A stretch of 64,000 nt of DNA from Dryococelus australis (taxonomy: Eukaryota; Arthropoda; Insecta; Phasmatodea; Phasmatidae). A program made the translations under genes and the position numbers. The notes beneath the pieces were generated by a model. It did not search any database and had not been told where the DNA came from. It was given only the letters and a program-made list of their open reading frames with translations. The DNA is taken from positions 212,425,047 through 212,489,046 of the forward strand of contig CM056995.1 in assembly GCA_029891345.1 (NCBI GenBank), read 5' to 3'. Below, one piece after another: positions 22,041 to 34,283 of the stretch; position 1 is the first letter of the stretch, and every line of letters begins with the position of its first letter.

Positions 22041-23844
22041 GCAGAATATAGGTCATTTACAGGTGCTTTTACGTGCCACTGCTTCCTGTACAACTTGAAT
22101 ATGAAGTTAAAAAGTCTCAAATGATGCCTAATTTGTTGCACCGTACCTTTCGCAGTGATGTTATTAGTGCCTCTCTCAAAGTCCGTCGATTGTTCGTACA
22201 GCTGCTTCGTTCAGCACGACATTATTGCCTTCGAATCATGCCATCACCGTTTGGAAGTGCTGTGCGCGTGACATCACATGCGCTGTCCAAATGAGTGTTT
22301 ATAAGTATGCACTTCACGAAGAGCGACAGCGGCGCCCTCGAACAACGCATGCGCACTTTCCTACTCGCGAAACTTTAGTCGTTTTGTCAGCTTTACCAGC
22401 TTTCGCGGCTACCGAATGACTTTTACAGTTGTGTAAATTTTTATTGAAACATGTTTATAAAGAATACCCTCCAATTACACAGGTCTGCGACGAAAAAATT
22501 TTTTTTTTACGATTTTATTTCCTTCATATATTCGAATTCTCATATCACGTAAGGTTTTACCACAAAATGACTGACTACTGTACGCTGCACATTTTGCATC
22601 TTTAAGGAAATTCTTTACTTCATACCTACTCATTCTGAAAAAAAAAAAAAATGTCTCAAACATTTGATTATGGTTACTTCTGTTGCACTATTCACAGTGA
22701 CAATCCAAAAACTGCGCACAGGATGAAATCCAAGCCCGCTCCTTCATGAACGAGAGCAAACGGGACTATATTGCTATTAAATTAAATTATTGAGTAAATG
22801 TGAGGATTTTAGAAATATTTTAATACAATATAGATTTACAATTTTTTTCCTTAATAATATAACCCAGAATAATTTAGCAACTTCAGTAAATAGGCATACA
22901 GTACAAAGGCACATTACAAAAAATTGGTATGTGATATAGAAAACCTGGTGCCAGTTTAGGATTCAGCATCCCCAAAATATGTCACGATAGCATCAATAGT
23001 GAAAAAAGTTTCTAATGGTCTAAATTTGTCAGGCTTGTGTTATTATTTCCTTTCCTGACCAAATATTTCGCTCTCAGAATTTTCCAAATATTTAGAAAAG
23101 TAATTTCACAACAAGAAATCAAATATTCGGTCTGGCATTTGGAGTGATGCTAGTTATTAAAAACGAACTACGTTTTATAATGTGCTGCAAAAAGGAATAC
23201 ACGTTACCAAAATGTAGTGAAGGCCAACGCTATTACTGTTGACAAATATCACTGTATTCTTTTAAGTCCCGCCAGATTTTTAAAATTGCCAATATTCCTA
23301 TGATGAATATATCAAATGGAATGACATGTGACGAAGAAGAAAAACAAATTTCTTTTTTATTGTAGGTAAATTAGAATTTAATTTAATTCGCAACTTTTTT
23401 TTTTTTTTTTTTTTTCTACAATACAGCGTTTTGATGTCTGGATTTCACGAAAGCAGAACTCAGATGACAAATTATTCCTGGACAGCAACCCCTATTTACA
23501 AATATTTTTTGTTGAACATTTTATTAAACACTTACGTTTGGTCCGAAATAACTAAACATAATATAAACACGTTGTTGCATTTACAATAATGAAATTAAAA
23601 TGGAAGAAAAGAGGCAAATGAAATATTTATACAAAATAAATAAAAAACAATATTGTAAAATATTTCTTTGTTTTTTCATTGAATATTATTATTATCGCAG
23701 AAATTCGTAGACAGAAAGCATTCAAGGCAAGGAAAGCTAACTACTAGTTCTAAGTTTTTTATATCACATTAAACAACACAATCACGTATATAATTTTTCT
23801 TCGAGTGATTTTGTTATAAGCATTCACAGCAATAAAAAAACCTC
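22041..23844. other. No gene recognised
   Basis: 22070-22400 is of mixed composition with two overlapping short frames (73 and 64 residues) lacking known motifs. The rest is AT-rich with poly-T/A runs at 22500, 22638 and 23396-23415. Confidence 0.5.
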
Positions 23845-24275
23845 TAAAGACTGTTCACGATAAAGTGAGCACTTTAGTAATAAACTTTAAAAAAAATTAC
23901 TGCCCCGGAATGCGTATATTTTAATGGGTGCATTGAGTGACATTCACCCAGTAAAGTTGGTAACGATGGATGGAAAGTTTTTCCATATTAACATCGAATT
24001 AAAAGTGTTAAGTAAACATTTGTCATAAATTAAAATTTTTCTTTCGCGTTCTGTTTTTTAACCATCGAAGTGAAAAATAAGCATATTTGTAAAGTATTTA
24101 CTTTCTTAATGATTTCACAATTTCATTTGACCTACGCATTAATAAAGTGATGAGGCCCATGTCAATGTTAATTTTACATAAGGCGGGATAATACACAACG
24201 TGCCAACAAGTAGATCTTCAGCAAGAATTTCAAAAGTGCTCATTTTACCGTGAACATCCTATAATTGAGAAGAAC
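23845..24275 (+). mobile_element. MITE-A copy 5
   Basis: Starts AAGACTGTTCACGATAAAGT and ends AAAGTGCTCATTTTACCGTG AACATC. The internal GTAAAGTTGGTAACGATGGA is kept. Flanked by TA on both sides. Confidence 0.85.
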
Positions 24276-25439
24276 TAATTAAGTGTGCTAAATTAAATAA
24301 TGAAGGCGTTCTTGATTACAAGACACTTTAACAAAATTAGGCAGAGTCGTATTCCGTTCACTTGTTATTATGCGTGCAAAGAGGATTTTTTCCAGATACT
24401 CTCATGAAAAGAACTCGTTGGTACGGAGATATATTTAAAGACAGCCACTTTCCTCGGAATCTGACGCTACAGCCGCTAATTCACACTAAGGAAAGAAGAG
24501 AGCAGCAGACAGAATAAAACATGAAAGGGTATCACGGGGTCCCAGACCAGCCATTAATCAAGTTTGTAGTTCCAGGGGATGCTGAGAACTTGGACACCTT
24601 CACTCGTCTAACTAATGACAATTATAACAACCCAAATAAGATAATTCGCTAAGTATTGTACTGCCCGAAGTTCACGACTAACAGATAACTAAGTTCAGGA
24701 AATTATTGGTTAAATGAAGCAAAACCGGTACTATAAAATTGGATATACGTTATTTCATAGAATTTATTTCTATATCTATATGCAGTGGCGGATGAGAATT
24801 TAATCAACTTAAAGAGCCAGTCACTGATAGTTTTGGAAATCAAAATGTATCGCTAATAATCAGCATATTTGTGTGGGTTTGAGTTAAAGTAAATTAGTAA
24901 GCATGTTGTTTGACTTGGAAACTGCAAGGCGTAAAAATAGGACGATAAAAGTACGTTGTGCTTTTATCTTTAGTTATTCGCCCAATCATAAAAGATAAAC
25001 AAGGACATTAGTAATTTCGACTTAAATTAATGTTTTTACTTTACAAAGCTCCTGGTGATGAGACTTGCCCAGTTAACCCACCGGATAAATAACGCTGTAT
25101 GATAGTTCGCCAGATTTCACTGCAGACACAACAGAATGAAATATGTTTATTAATTTCCGTAATATTAATTATTTTTATAATAACTGAAAGGTATTGTAAA
25201 CTATATTATGGTAATTATTTATTTTCGTAATATATGCTACAGCTAGTATGTTATTTTATCCTTAAGCTTGGAAATCAATTGATATATTTAAAATATTTCT
25301 AAATCCTACGGAACAATTTAGATAATTTTATTCATACTTTATAAAGAGCGAATTTTATTTGTAGTTAGTGGCATATTTTATTGTTTAGTTCAATCGCTAG
25401 AGACGAATTACACCACTTTTTAAAGGAAGAATTTTGGTT
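24276..25439. other. No gene recognised
   Basis: AT-rich with scattered short frames. No repeat match inside the window. Confidence 0.5.
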
Positions 25440-25690
25440 TGGGTTCCAAGTTGCTGAGTGAGTGAAGAGATTTGGGCGGCTCTTAACAGCGAGGTCTTGA
25501 GAGGCGATGAAGGTAAAGTGAGGTGGGTTGGAGCAGCGCTGGAATGAAAGGGCGGGGGAAACGGGAGATCACCGAGAATACCCGCCGACCAATTTCATGG
25601 TACTGGCACGATTTCCACTTGCGAAAATCAGGAGTGAACCGGCTCGGGGTTGAACCCAGTTCGCCGTGGTTGGGTTCCAAGTTGCTGGTA
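25440..25690 (-). mobile_element. SINE-B copy 2
   Basis: The reverse complement gives GTTCAACCCCGAGCC-like head remnants, then ATTTTCGCAAGTGGAAATCG, GATCTCCCGTTTCCCCCGCC, CATTCCAGCGCTGCTCCAAC and CTTCACTCACTCAG, in the order of the 32130 copy. The 14-base word GGTTCCAAGTTGCTG occurs at both borders (25441 and 25674) and may be its target-site duplication. Confidence 0.75.
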
Positions 25691-25807
25691 AATGCAGATA
25701 TTAGAATTCAATGTCCTGTTCGAACTACAGAAAGTCAACTGGTTTTACATGAGGGTACTACTTCTACATCCCATTTATACCAAACTGACAAATCCTAGAT
25801 GAAGATG

Positions 25808-26228
25808 ACTGTTCACGGTAAAGTGCGAGCACTTTTGAAAGCGCTGCTTAAAGTCTACTTGTATGCACGTTGCGTATTCTTTATCCTTATGTAAGATTAA
25901 CATTGTCATGAGTCTCATCACGTTATTCGTGCTTCGGTCAAGTGAACCTGTGAAATTATTAGAAAAATAAATATTTTGCAAATCATCTCATTTTTACACT
26001 TCGATGCATTAAAAAAAACAGAAACCTAAAGAAATAATTTAAATCACCAGAAATGGTTATCTTACACTTTTTATTCGACGTTAAAATGTGGAACTACTTT
26101 CCTTGCATCGTGACCAACTTTACTGGGCGGATGTCACTTAGGGCACCCTTTAAAATATATGCAGGTAGGGGCAGTGATATTTTTCTAAGGTTGATTTCAA
26201 GTCCTCACTTTATCGTGAAAAGCCTTTA
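25808..26228 (-). mobile_element. MITE-A copy 6, inverted
   Basis: Starts GACTGTTCACGGTAAAGTGC and ends CTCACTTTATCGTGAAAAGC. The inside is the reverse complement of the other copies (for example CATCGTGACCAACTTTACTG at 26105). Confidence 0.85.
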
Positions 26229-27214
26229 TATGTCAGAGTACTTCATGTTTTTTTTTTTTATCTTAAACATTTTTATCACTCAACATTCAGTCCTGAAGGA
26301 TAATCGACATTAACCTTTTCAGCATTTGTGTAGCAGACAGACCTAGCACGTATTTGTAAAGAATAGAATTCTTTTTTAGTATGTATTCCAGCTTAAAGGT
26401 TTGTTGAAATATTTCAAATCTTTTATTGCAAAGAACCGATTCCTTCTTGCAATGAAAAGTATTTAAAATCGTTGATTATTTCTCTGCGTGTTTATGTATG
26501 TACCTTTCACTTTCTCATCTTTCCAGTAAAGACATCGATTTTAACTAAACTTATAATAATCATTTCCCATTACTCTCAAACGTTCTCCAAATTCCCCCTT
26601 AAATTAGTTTATTACTGTCGCGTTCATAAAGTAACTAACTTTCCGCCTACCAAATTAGTAGCACTTCCGTCAGGTGCTAAATTTTCCAATTTAAAAAAAA
26701 TTGTAATATTTTTTAAGCAGTTGTTTCTAGTAGCATTACGAAAAACACATGATTCACAATAACACATTAAATTCCTTTTCACTCTTGGTAGATGTAATTG
26801 CAAAGATCTTTGAAGGTTTATCTAAACTTCCTGAAGACAAAAGAAATGCGATAATTCAATTTCGACTTTCACATGCAATTTTGTAAAACCGATGCTATCT
26901 AAAAAAAATTCCCTGAGGAGAAAGTAGTCCCAGACAATGTCTACAAGAGTTGACATACAAGAGACAAGAGTTGCGTTACAAATACAAAATAACAACAAAT
27001 TCCCTTGAAGCAACTTTTAATACTTTTATCCTCCTCAAAAGTTTTTCTCGAAAAAATATGAAAGTAATTTACAGGTATTTGTACTATATGTAGATGTTCG
27101 AAGCAAAAAGCACGGCAATATCGCTTAATAGAATTTTTAGTTTCCTTAGGCATACATAACCCCTTATCACATCCGCAAGGGTATATTTTAGACACATACC
27201 TTCTTAGTGAGTGC
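26229..27214. other. No gene recognised
   Basis: The plus frame 26472-26762 (96 residues) and the minus frame 26941-27327 (128 residues, with a short Cys-rich part) have no recognised motif. The second runs into Repeat E, whose other copy does not keep the frame. Confidence 0.45.
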
Positions 27215-28475
27215 ATACACCCTAAAGCCGATATTGCCAGATAACTGCTGCCGTACTTGGTTCTTATACAAGCTTCTACAAGCCCTGGTGCACGAGCCGG
27301 TATACCAGCCTCTATATGAGCCGCCATGGAAGATCCATATTACACGACAGCAGTTCGCGTACTAGCATTTGGCACCCTCGGTGGGTGCGCAGTGTGTGGT
27401 ATGTAGTATATATGAACCCCATTCGTAGAACTGCTACCAGTTAGTAACTTGCGTAGGCCTATGAAAAAAATAGCTAGTACATCTTAATATTGCTATATTG
27501 TGACGGCTATCCCTGCACATAGAACGAAGGTCAAAACCGACGGTGCCATATGAAGCTGAGAAAACGTTGGCCGTTTGGGACGGCTTGCCTTCGCTGCGAC
27601 GAGGGTGTGTTTGACGAGCTCCACGCCTCACGTCCGCTGGTCTGCAAGTACGGACGCCGCAGGGGCCGTGCCGCCTACGAAATCTATGACTGCCTTCCCC
27701 TCCCTTGTATGTCACCTTGACCACGAGACGCCAGCCAGCCAGTCACGCACCAACAGGGTGCCCTTCCATGACTTGTGGATATCGACGGAGTGAGAATCAT
27801 TTTGTAATGTTCCAGATGATTTCAAATAAAATATAAATACAGGTGTCTCGCCCAGATTCGGGGAGACAGCACACGGTTTTCACTTGGGCAGGAACTGCTG
27901 TTCCGTCGACATTTTAAGGAGAGGGGATGTAGGGTTGCTGCCATTTTAGTAAAGTATGGTTTAAAGCAAAATAAAGCATATAGCTGGAAAGAGATGTAAT
28001 CTTGTAAAAATGGAGATTTTAGGAGAAGTTTTAAACATAATTATTTTTGATACCTTTTTTATGCTAAATGTAATCAGTGGAAAAACTATATTTTTATACA
28101 ATTTTTATTGATTGTAAAATTTTGGGGAAAAACTATGTAAAAGGCTATATTTTGATATAAAAACCAAGCCAACGAATAATTTTCAAACATTTTCACTGGA
28201 ACCAACCCAAATCCCTTTTTTGACATCATTGGGAGGCTCTCAGCTGTTTTCCAACTTAAAACACCTACATTCAGGAAGCAGTTGAGACAAGGACCTCGTC
28301 CTATATGTGTTGGAAAACACCGTCTCTATATTACTGTTCGTCTTTTACATAAATTAATTGCTTACTAGCATAGCTTCATTCATTTGCTTGAAAATAACGT
28401 GAAATCACTCGAATACGAGTGAGTTATTTTGAATTTTGACGGCAGTTACTGACCGGTTACAAAATATGGGTTTTT
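27215..28475 (+). repeat. Repeat E, left copy, split by an insertion
   Basis: 27215-27499 matches the reverse complement of 54235-54520, and 28326-28475 matches the reverse complement of 54090-54235. The two blocks are adjacent at 54 kb but 826 bp apart here. Shared words include CCGCCATGG/CCATGGTGGCTC, GTACTTGGTTCTTATACAAG-like, AACTGCTACCAGTTAGTAAC and ATTACTGTTCG. It reads no protein. The 54-kb copy therefore shows the pre-insertion state. Confidence 0.8.
27500..28325 (+). mobile_element. 826-bp insertion inside Repeat E
   Basis: The word CTATATT occurs at 27493-27499 and again at 28326-28332, once only in the uninterrupted copy, so it is probably a 7-bp target duplication. The first half is G+C-rich (27560-27780), followed by AATAAAATATAAATACAGG. 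A purine tract AAGGAGAGGGGA at 27916 stands directly before TGTAGGGTTGC, as a polypurine tract before an LTR would. The inserted ends are only weakly inverted. No transposase or RT motif is found. Class unknown. Confidence 0.5.
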
Positions 28476-28519
28476 TTTTTTTTACGTAATGGGATACTAT
28501 CCGCATGTAAAATTTGATT

Positions 28520-28625
28520 ATAAAAAATGTTTGGGTCCTACAGGGTTTTGAACTCACGCCCAAAATATACACTGTAGTAAGTGGACTTTACCACATTACT
28601 ACCAATTGCAGCAAAAGTGTTCGGG
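28520..28625 (-). repeat. tRNA-derived SINE-like head
   Basis: On the minus strand TGGTAGTAATGTGGTAAAG (box A-like) is followed about 50 bases later by GTGAGTTCAAAACCC (box B-like) and a T6 run. It is a weak tRNA-like fragment without a recognised body. Confidence 0.4.
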
Positions 28626-28789
28626 TTTATATGCTATATATACGACAAATTGTTCGAATTAATATTTTCATAGAGTAGGTAATGTTTTAAGTATTTAGAA
28701 CGGTTTTAAACAGTAATTAAAAGTTGTCAGAGCCAAAATTATTCGTCATTGTCGTATTTTAAATCTATTTGAAAGAGTTTCTACCTCAC

Positions 28790-28966
28790 GGATGTATAAT
28801 CAATATGGAGGTGTCCTTTTCGGTTTCATTAACTCCTCTCATTCCGGCGCTGCTGCATACCCACCTCATTCCACCCTTACCGGCTCTCAAGATCTCGATG
28901 TAAAGAGCCTCCCAAATATCTTCACTCCCTCACTGCAACCCCCACCGCTATCCCTCCAACCCTACC
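28790..28966 (+). mobile_element. SINE-B copy 3, 5'-truncated
   Basis: CTCATTCCGGCGCTGCTGCA, ACCCACCTCATTCCACCC, CGGCTCTCAAGATCTCGATG and CTTCACTCCCTCACTGCAAC follow the order of 32290-32390. The tRNA-like head is missing, as in reverse-transcribed SINE copies truncated at the 5' end. Confidence 0.75.
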
Positions 28967-29571
28967 AGCGCCGTAGCAAAGCCGAAGTCAAGTGCGGGAG
29001 GTTCTCTTCCTGTACCGTGCAATAAAACTGCATTGGTGCACACCATAATGTGCAATAAACCTGTACCTTCTATTTAAAGTGCTTTTCTTATTATCCTTCA
29101 AAATGTGGGAGATTTTTATGCCGGATCCTGTATACTCTCTTAGCATGCCTCGAACTCTCAGAGAACATCGGTATTGACTGCAGTAATCTCGCACACGTAC
29201 GTATAAAGATTTATCTTATAATAAAGTAGACAACGTTCGTAAACGAAGTTCCCAAGTAGCAGATTGTAGTGGTTTCATGTAAGGTAAGTATACTGCTTTA
29301 AAAGGCAAGATCCCCGTTGTCGGCAAGTGGTGTTAAACTCCTGAACAGCGCCTTTAATCGCTAAGCGAAGATTAGCGAGCTGTGTAATGTTACCGTAAAC
29401 GACTTAACGGTACTTGAGTCGGAGAAAGGAGTGCACTAAAAGGCAGGAGCGTTTCGATTCTTCCCTTACCAACCCTCGTTTACTCTACAGACGCTTAACG
29501 AAGTTTTATAACAGCGCGCGCTTGCTACATCACTATCTATAACTCATTGAATTCTTTATAAAATACATTAA
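28967..29571. other. No gene; small perfect hairpins
   Basis: TCGCTAA..TTAGCGA (29357-29377) and TACCGT..ACGGTA (29390-29412) could form stems of 7 and 6 pairs. They may be remnants of a repeat or chance. Confidence 0.35.
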
Positions 29572-29967
29572 AGGTTGTTCATGGTAATGTGAGCACTTTA
29601 GAAGTCAACCCTTGAAAAATTTCACTGAACTTACCTGCATAATTTTCACAAGTACACAGGTTGGAATGTACCCAGTAAAGTTCCATATCTTAACGTTCAC
29701 TTATAAGTGTTAGGAAAACTTACTGAATATTGAAATAGTTTATGCAGCTTTCCATTTTTTAATGCGTAAAAATATAAAAATCAACCTATTAGTAAAATAT
29801 TTAATTTACTGGTAATTTCAGTGTTTCACTTTCCCGAAGCATGAATAAAGTGACCACGCCCACATCAATGTAAAATTCTACTTATAGCGGAATAATACAC
29901 ATTGTTCATAGAAGTAGATCTTAAGCAGGGCTTTCTTAAGTGCTCAGTTTACCGTGAACAGCCTATA
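29572..29967 (+). mobile_element. MITE-A copy 7
   Basis: Starts AAAGGTTGTTCATGGTAATG and ends AAGTGCTCAGTTTACCGTGA ACAGCC. It is somewhat shorter than the reference because of a deletion around 29660-29690. Confidence 0.8.
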
Positions 29968-30067
29968 TAAGTAATTATTACCAATAATTATCAGGAAATT
30001 GCAAAAATATAATAATAAAGTACTAGTTTTAAGTCCCCCTCCCGTTTTCACCCTTTGCAGCCCTGGT

Positions 30068-30306
30068 ATAGGCTGTTCGCAGTAAAGTGAGCACTTTTTA
30101 AGGCCCTTCTCAATTTTTCCTTTCATACAATTTCCATCTTCCTGCTGCTTTTTAATATAAAAATTGCAATGTGGCCAATAAACACAGTGTATACATTTCA
30201 CCACCCTCAAAATATGTCTGAGGCTGCAATAATATATATTTATTAGCTGTTAATGCCTGTTGGGAGGGCCTTAAAAAGTGTTCACTTTACCGTGAACATC
30301 CTATAC
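30068..30306. mobile_element. MITE-B copy 2
   Basis: Starts TATAGGCTGTTCGCAGTAAA and ends GTTCACTTTACCGTGAACAT CCTATA. The inverted ends are nearly perfect over about 35 bases. The inside includes AATAAACACAGTGTATA and CACCCTCAAAATATGTCTG, shared with 32471-32720. Confidence 0.8.
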
Positions 30307-32129
30307 CTCTCCTTACTACAGTTTTTCTCTTAGGAAATATTTAGTGTTTAGTGAAAACTTATATTTTAACCTCACTAATCACATGGTAATTGCAAGCTTA
30401 TAATGATAACTTGCCCATGCAAATCATGAAGATGTATGCAAAGGCATCCACTCGCTATTACCATTTGAGACATACAGAAATCGACACTACTTTGCTCATT
30501 TTGTATGCTTAGTCGCATTAAGTATGTCCCCTTTAGGTGTAGAAATATAGTCGATGATTGATTTCCCTAAATTGTTAACTATTCGAGATTCTGCAAAATG
30601 GTGAAAGCAAAGTTTGTGTTGGATAGAATTTCGAAATGTTTATTGCGTACGTTAGGAGAAACACACAAACTTCTTCGCTCAGAAAGTATTTACAGAAATG
30701 CGTATTTAATAGATAAATTATTTATATTAAAGTGATTTAAAAAAGGCTTTGCGACCCAAGTTAAGTTAAAATCGACTACAGTTTCGTAGATATAGCATAC
30801 TAAGCTATTCTGGAAGTATTTGGTATACTAATATGGCCATCCACAGTACAACCTCTTCGCCAGATTTGGTAGGAATTGGCTGATTGTTTCGCGAGATATG
30901 ACAACAAAATATATTTATTACAAAATGGCGGAGAAGTAGAGATCTGTAAAGAAGAATTTGATGGTCATAGAGAGGGAAGAGTGATGACCAGAAAATTATT
31001 TCAAAGATAACCCCCAGAAATTCAATCCACAGAAGGTCGGGAGCGACTGAGTCCTGATAGGCCTATCTGACAAACGCAGCGGCTCGCCTTTGTAAATCTT
31101 CTCTGCCGAGACTCCGCGTGTTTCTACTCTGCCTTTAGCACATTGCATCGCTCGCTAGAGCGGGCCACGGAACAAAGTAAGCTATGTAGAGTAGAAATTC
31201 TGTAGGTAACCATAAACTTAATATTGTCGAAGTATTCGAAAGAATGCTACAAGTAAAGTTCTTGCTGAATCCACAGAAGCTTGGAGGATGGATACTTAAT
31301 TAAAAACCGCAGGTGGGAGATGTCGTTAGAAAATGCTTGGTCTTCATAACACCAGAAAAATGTTCATTTTACGCTTGCCGTTACTAACAACGGCTGCGGT
31401 AGACGTAGCGCGCGAGTATTCATTCCATCATGTTCGCGGAAATGAAGCTATTAGCGCGTACGCAAGGTGGTACACCGCGCATAATGCAAACAGAGCCGCG
31501 ATATCATCTTGCTTGTTACTGATGGTAAAGTGATCGACCGTGGATGGGGGAAAGGGAGGAGCTGTAAACTCTCCTGTTACACTACGGGACTAACTTCAGC
31601 TGCGGCTTCGTGCCAGAGTATTACTTTTACAAGCACGAGGTTCCCTTATCGCGCAGGTTTTAATGGCGCCTAGAGGAGGTGGGGGAAGGTGGTCGAATGA
31701 CAAGCCGTTATCTGCGATCCGCAACACAACCTCTGCGGGAATGGGGCACTAAAAACGGTATTATTTCTCGCGAGCTTGCAACTTTCCAGTTAGAAGTTAC
31801 AAGCCCTCCGCCCGACCACTTTATAGTGGTTTATTAGTCAGCTCTTTTTTTATTTATTAGCAATATTTCTGTAATGGGACTTAACAGCAGCGTACTGCGT
31901 ATCAAAAATAAGCCCTGAAAAAGGCGCTGGAATACGGCAGTGGCTCATAGGAGAGCATATGGTACTGCTCGGCAAAGATATCTAAATACCACGTGATTAA
32001 GCGCTGTTCACGCCTGCAGTGTAACGTGTCAAGTTGCTAGACCGAGGGCGTAGTGGGTGGGATAAACATTTCAACAAGGTAGTCTATTTTACAAAACACG
32101 CGCGTTCCCGCCACCGATAAACAAAGAAG
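30307..32129. other. No gene recognised
   Basis: 30307-31000 is AT-rich. 31040-31190 and 31560-31760 are G+C-richer without long frames. The plus frame 31333-31533 (66 residues) has no recognised motif. Confidence 0.5.
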
Positions 32130-32403
32130 AATTGTTTGGTGCAGTGGTTAGACTACTCGCCTCCCGCCAAGGCGAACCGGTTTCGATTCCCGGCGGGGTT
32201 GCCACCGGTTTTACGCGTGTGTGAATCGTGCCGGACGATGCCGTTGTCCGGCGGGTTTTCTCGGGGATCTCCAGTTTCTCCCGCCCTTGCATTCCGGCGC
32301 TGCTCCACACTCACTTCGATTTGCCCTCATCGGCTCTGAAGACCTCGATGTTAAGGGGCGCCCCGAATCTTTTCACTTACTTCATCCACTCATTCAAACA
32401 ATT
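32130..32403 (+). mobile_element. SINE-B copy 4, with intact tRNA-like head
   Basis: Box A TGGTGCAGTGGTTAG at 32137 and box B GGTTTCGATTCCCGG at 32179 lie 43 bases apart and form an internal pol III promoter. The T-arm closes well (CCGG/CCGG around TTTCGATT). The body follows: CGGCGGGTTTTCTCGGGGAT, CTCCAGTTTCTCCCGCCC, TTGCATTCCGGCGCTGCTCC and CTTCACTTACTTCATCCACT, shared with copies 1-3. SINEs of this kind have no proteins and depend on LINE enzymes. The small frames read on both strands are passengers. Confidence 0.85.
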
Positions 32404-32470
32404 CCCTCAATTACGATGGTATGTCAATAGACACGTGTGGCTTTACTGTTCGTGTTAACTCTTATTATAG

Positions 32471-32720
32471 ACAACAGGTATATACTATTCACGTTGAAGT
32501 GAGCACTTTTGAGGCCCTAGTTACTTTTTTATTTTAACAATTTTATATTCTTAAACCATCTTTTTAAAATAAATATTGCCATGCAAGTAATAAACACAGT
32601 GTGTATATTCCACCGCACTCGGAAGTTAACGATTATGGGTAAAACAAAATATATTCATTAACTATTATTCCAATTGAAGGAGCTTTCTTAAGTGCTCACT
32701 TTACTGTGAATAGCCTATAG
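32471..32720. mobile_element. MITE-B copy 3
   Basis: Starts TATACTATTCACGTTGAAGT and ends AAGTGCTCACTTTACTGTGA ATAGCCTATA. The inside matches 30068-30306 (AATAAACACAGTGTGTATAT, CCACCGCACTC). Confidence 0.8.
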
Positions 32721-34283
32721 CTGAAAAATCTTCCATTTGCATGTAACCCACTTGCAAATGTTTCCTCAGGACTGTCTGCACGCTCTTGAAGCAGCTGTGT
32801 CAATAATAAAGATAGCCGGGGGTGGGGAAACAGAGAGGGAAAGAGAGGGATAGCTAGATTAAGGCCGTGGTTACACGAATGTTGTTAAACACATTCAGCT
32901 AAATACATTCGGTAGCCATATCTGAATAAATTTAAACACATAACGTGTTTTCGCGGTCACACACTCGAAGCAGAATGAAATCAATGGAAATTCTAACCTC
33001 AACAAACATGGAACTTAAAATGTATTATATTGAATGATAATAACTTCCAGCATTTATCGCTATTAATTTTTTAATTGTTAAGAAACCTACACTGTTATTG
33101 TAATGGTATAATAGGTAGGTATTAGTTAATTCAACCTTAAACTTAAGTTAATTCAACAAGAGCAGGAAATCCCGCCAAATTCAGCAATATTTATTACACT
33201 GCTTGTTCACATCGAATCAGAAAATAGGAGCGCAGCTGAGAAGATAAGTAGTTCGAAACTACTTATAAAGACTGTTTACTTTGGATGAGAAACAACTGCT
33301 ATCGGAACTCGTTCAAAGGTAATGCAACCTCTTCAATAGCTGAACTGGTTTTAGTGAAATAGTTCTACATCCCGTGTAACCGCGGCCTAATACACACATT
33401 TTCCCAGGTTTTAACTTGAGTTTGTCGAGCAGTACCTATGGGAAGCTGAGGCGAAGAGAGGAATCCTGGGCGGGTGAAGGTAGTGATTGGTTGTTACACG
33501 TCTGTTTCGCGGTGATCCCCAGTTGACGACCTAGCAGTAAAACGCTGATGGGGCGGGATATTCCCGCAGCAAACTTCTATCTTCACGTTTCTCTCCGTGT
33601 TAACCCCCCCCCCCCCCCTCCTTCCCAAACATGGAATGGACCGATATAGTGCAGTCGTTGGCAAGTTCTCGAACGTTTACCAGAGACCTTACAGTTTACG
33701 TCTGTCCTTCCTGCATGTCTGTCGTCATGTAACTCTTGAAGACCCGCACCTTTCACACGTCACGACTCAAGATGCCATAGGAAAAGTGGTGATATCATAA
33801 GGCTGCGTACACCCACACCCACTACAATACTCTTTATAAACTTAGGTTATCCATTTTGTATGGCCGAAACAGTTTAGCTCTTTTCAAATAAATTAATATT
33901 TTGTGGTCTGTTTTAAAACTCAGAGGAGAGTCTTCCAAAATATCACATCACGAACATAGACTTGATTACTATAAGCAAGACAAAGGGCCAGCGAATTATG
34001 GGTCCTACGGAGAAAAAAAAACACTTCTACATAAAGTATCTCACCAGGATAGCAGATACAAGAAGACAGCAACACAAATCGTCGTTGTTGTTCACATACT
34101 CTATAGCTACAAATGGGTATTTGAGTCTTCATGAGAATTCGGATATTACGTCTTCTTAAAAAGTATTGACCTCTTATCAAGAAGCATTTAGAAGCAAGAC
34201 TGTAGAATCCCAAGTAGCAAACAAAAAGTAGTTAATAGTTGACCAACTGTTGGCAGTAGTGGAAAACGTTCGCATTTATGGCA
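32721..34283. other. No gene recognised; C-run
   Basis: A C15-type run is at 33604-33619. Frames at 33597-33800 and 33901-34213 have no familiar motif. 34213-34283 already contains words of the 60-bp repeat found in the following LTR (GACCAACTGTTGGCAGTAG). Confidence 0.5.

Noticed and set aside
26941..27327. 128-residue minus-strand ORF with Cys-rich part
   Set aside because: Its start lies in Repeat E, whose second copy does not keep the frame, and no domain is recognised.
32089..32458. Several 67-76-residue ORFs on both strands
   Set aside because: They are readings through SINE-B, which is non-coding.
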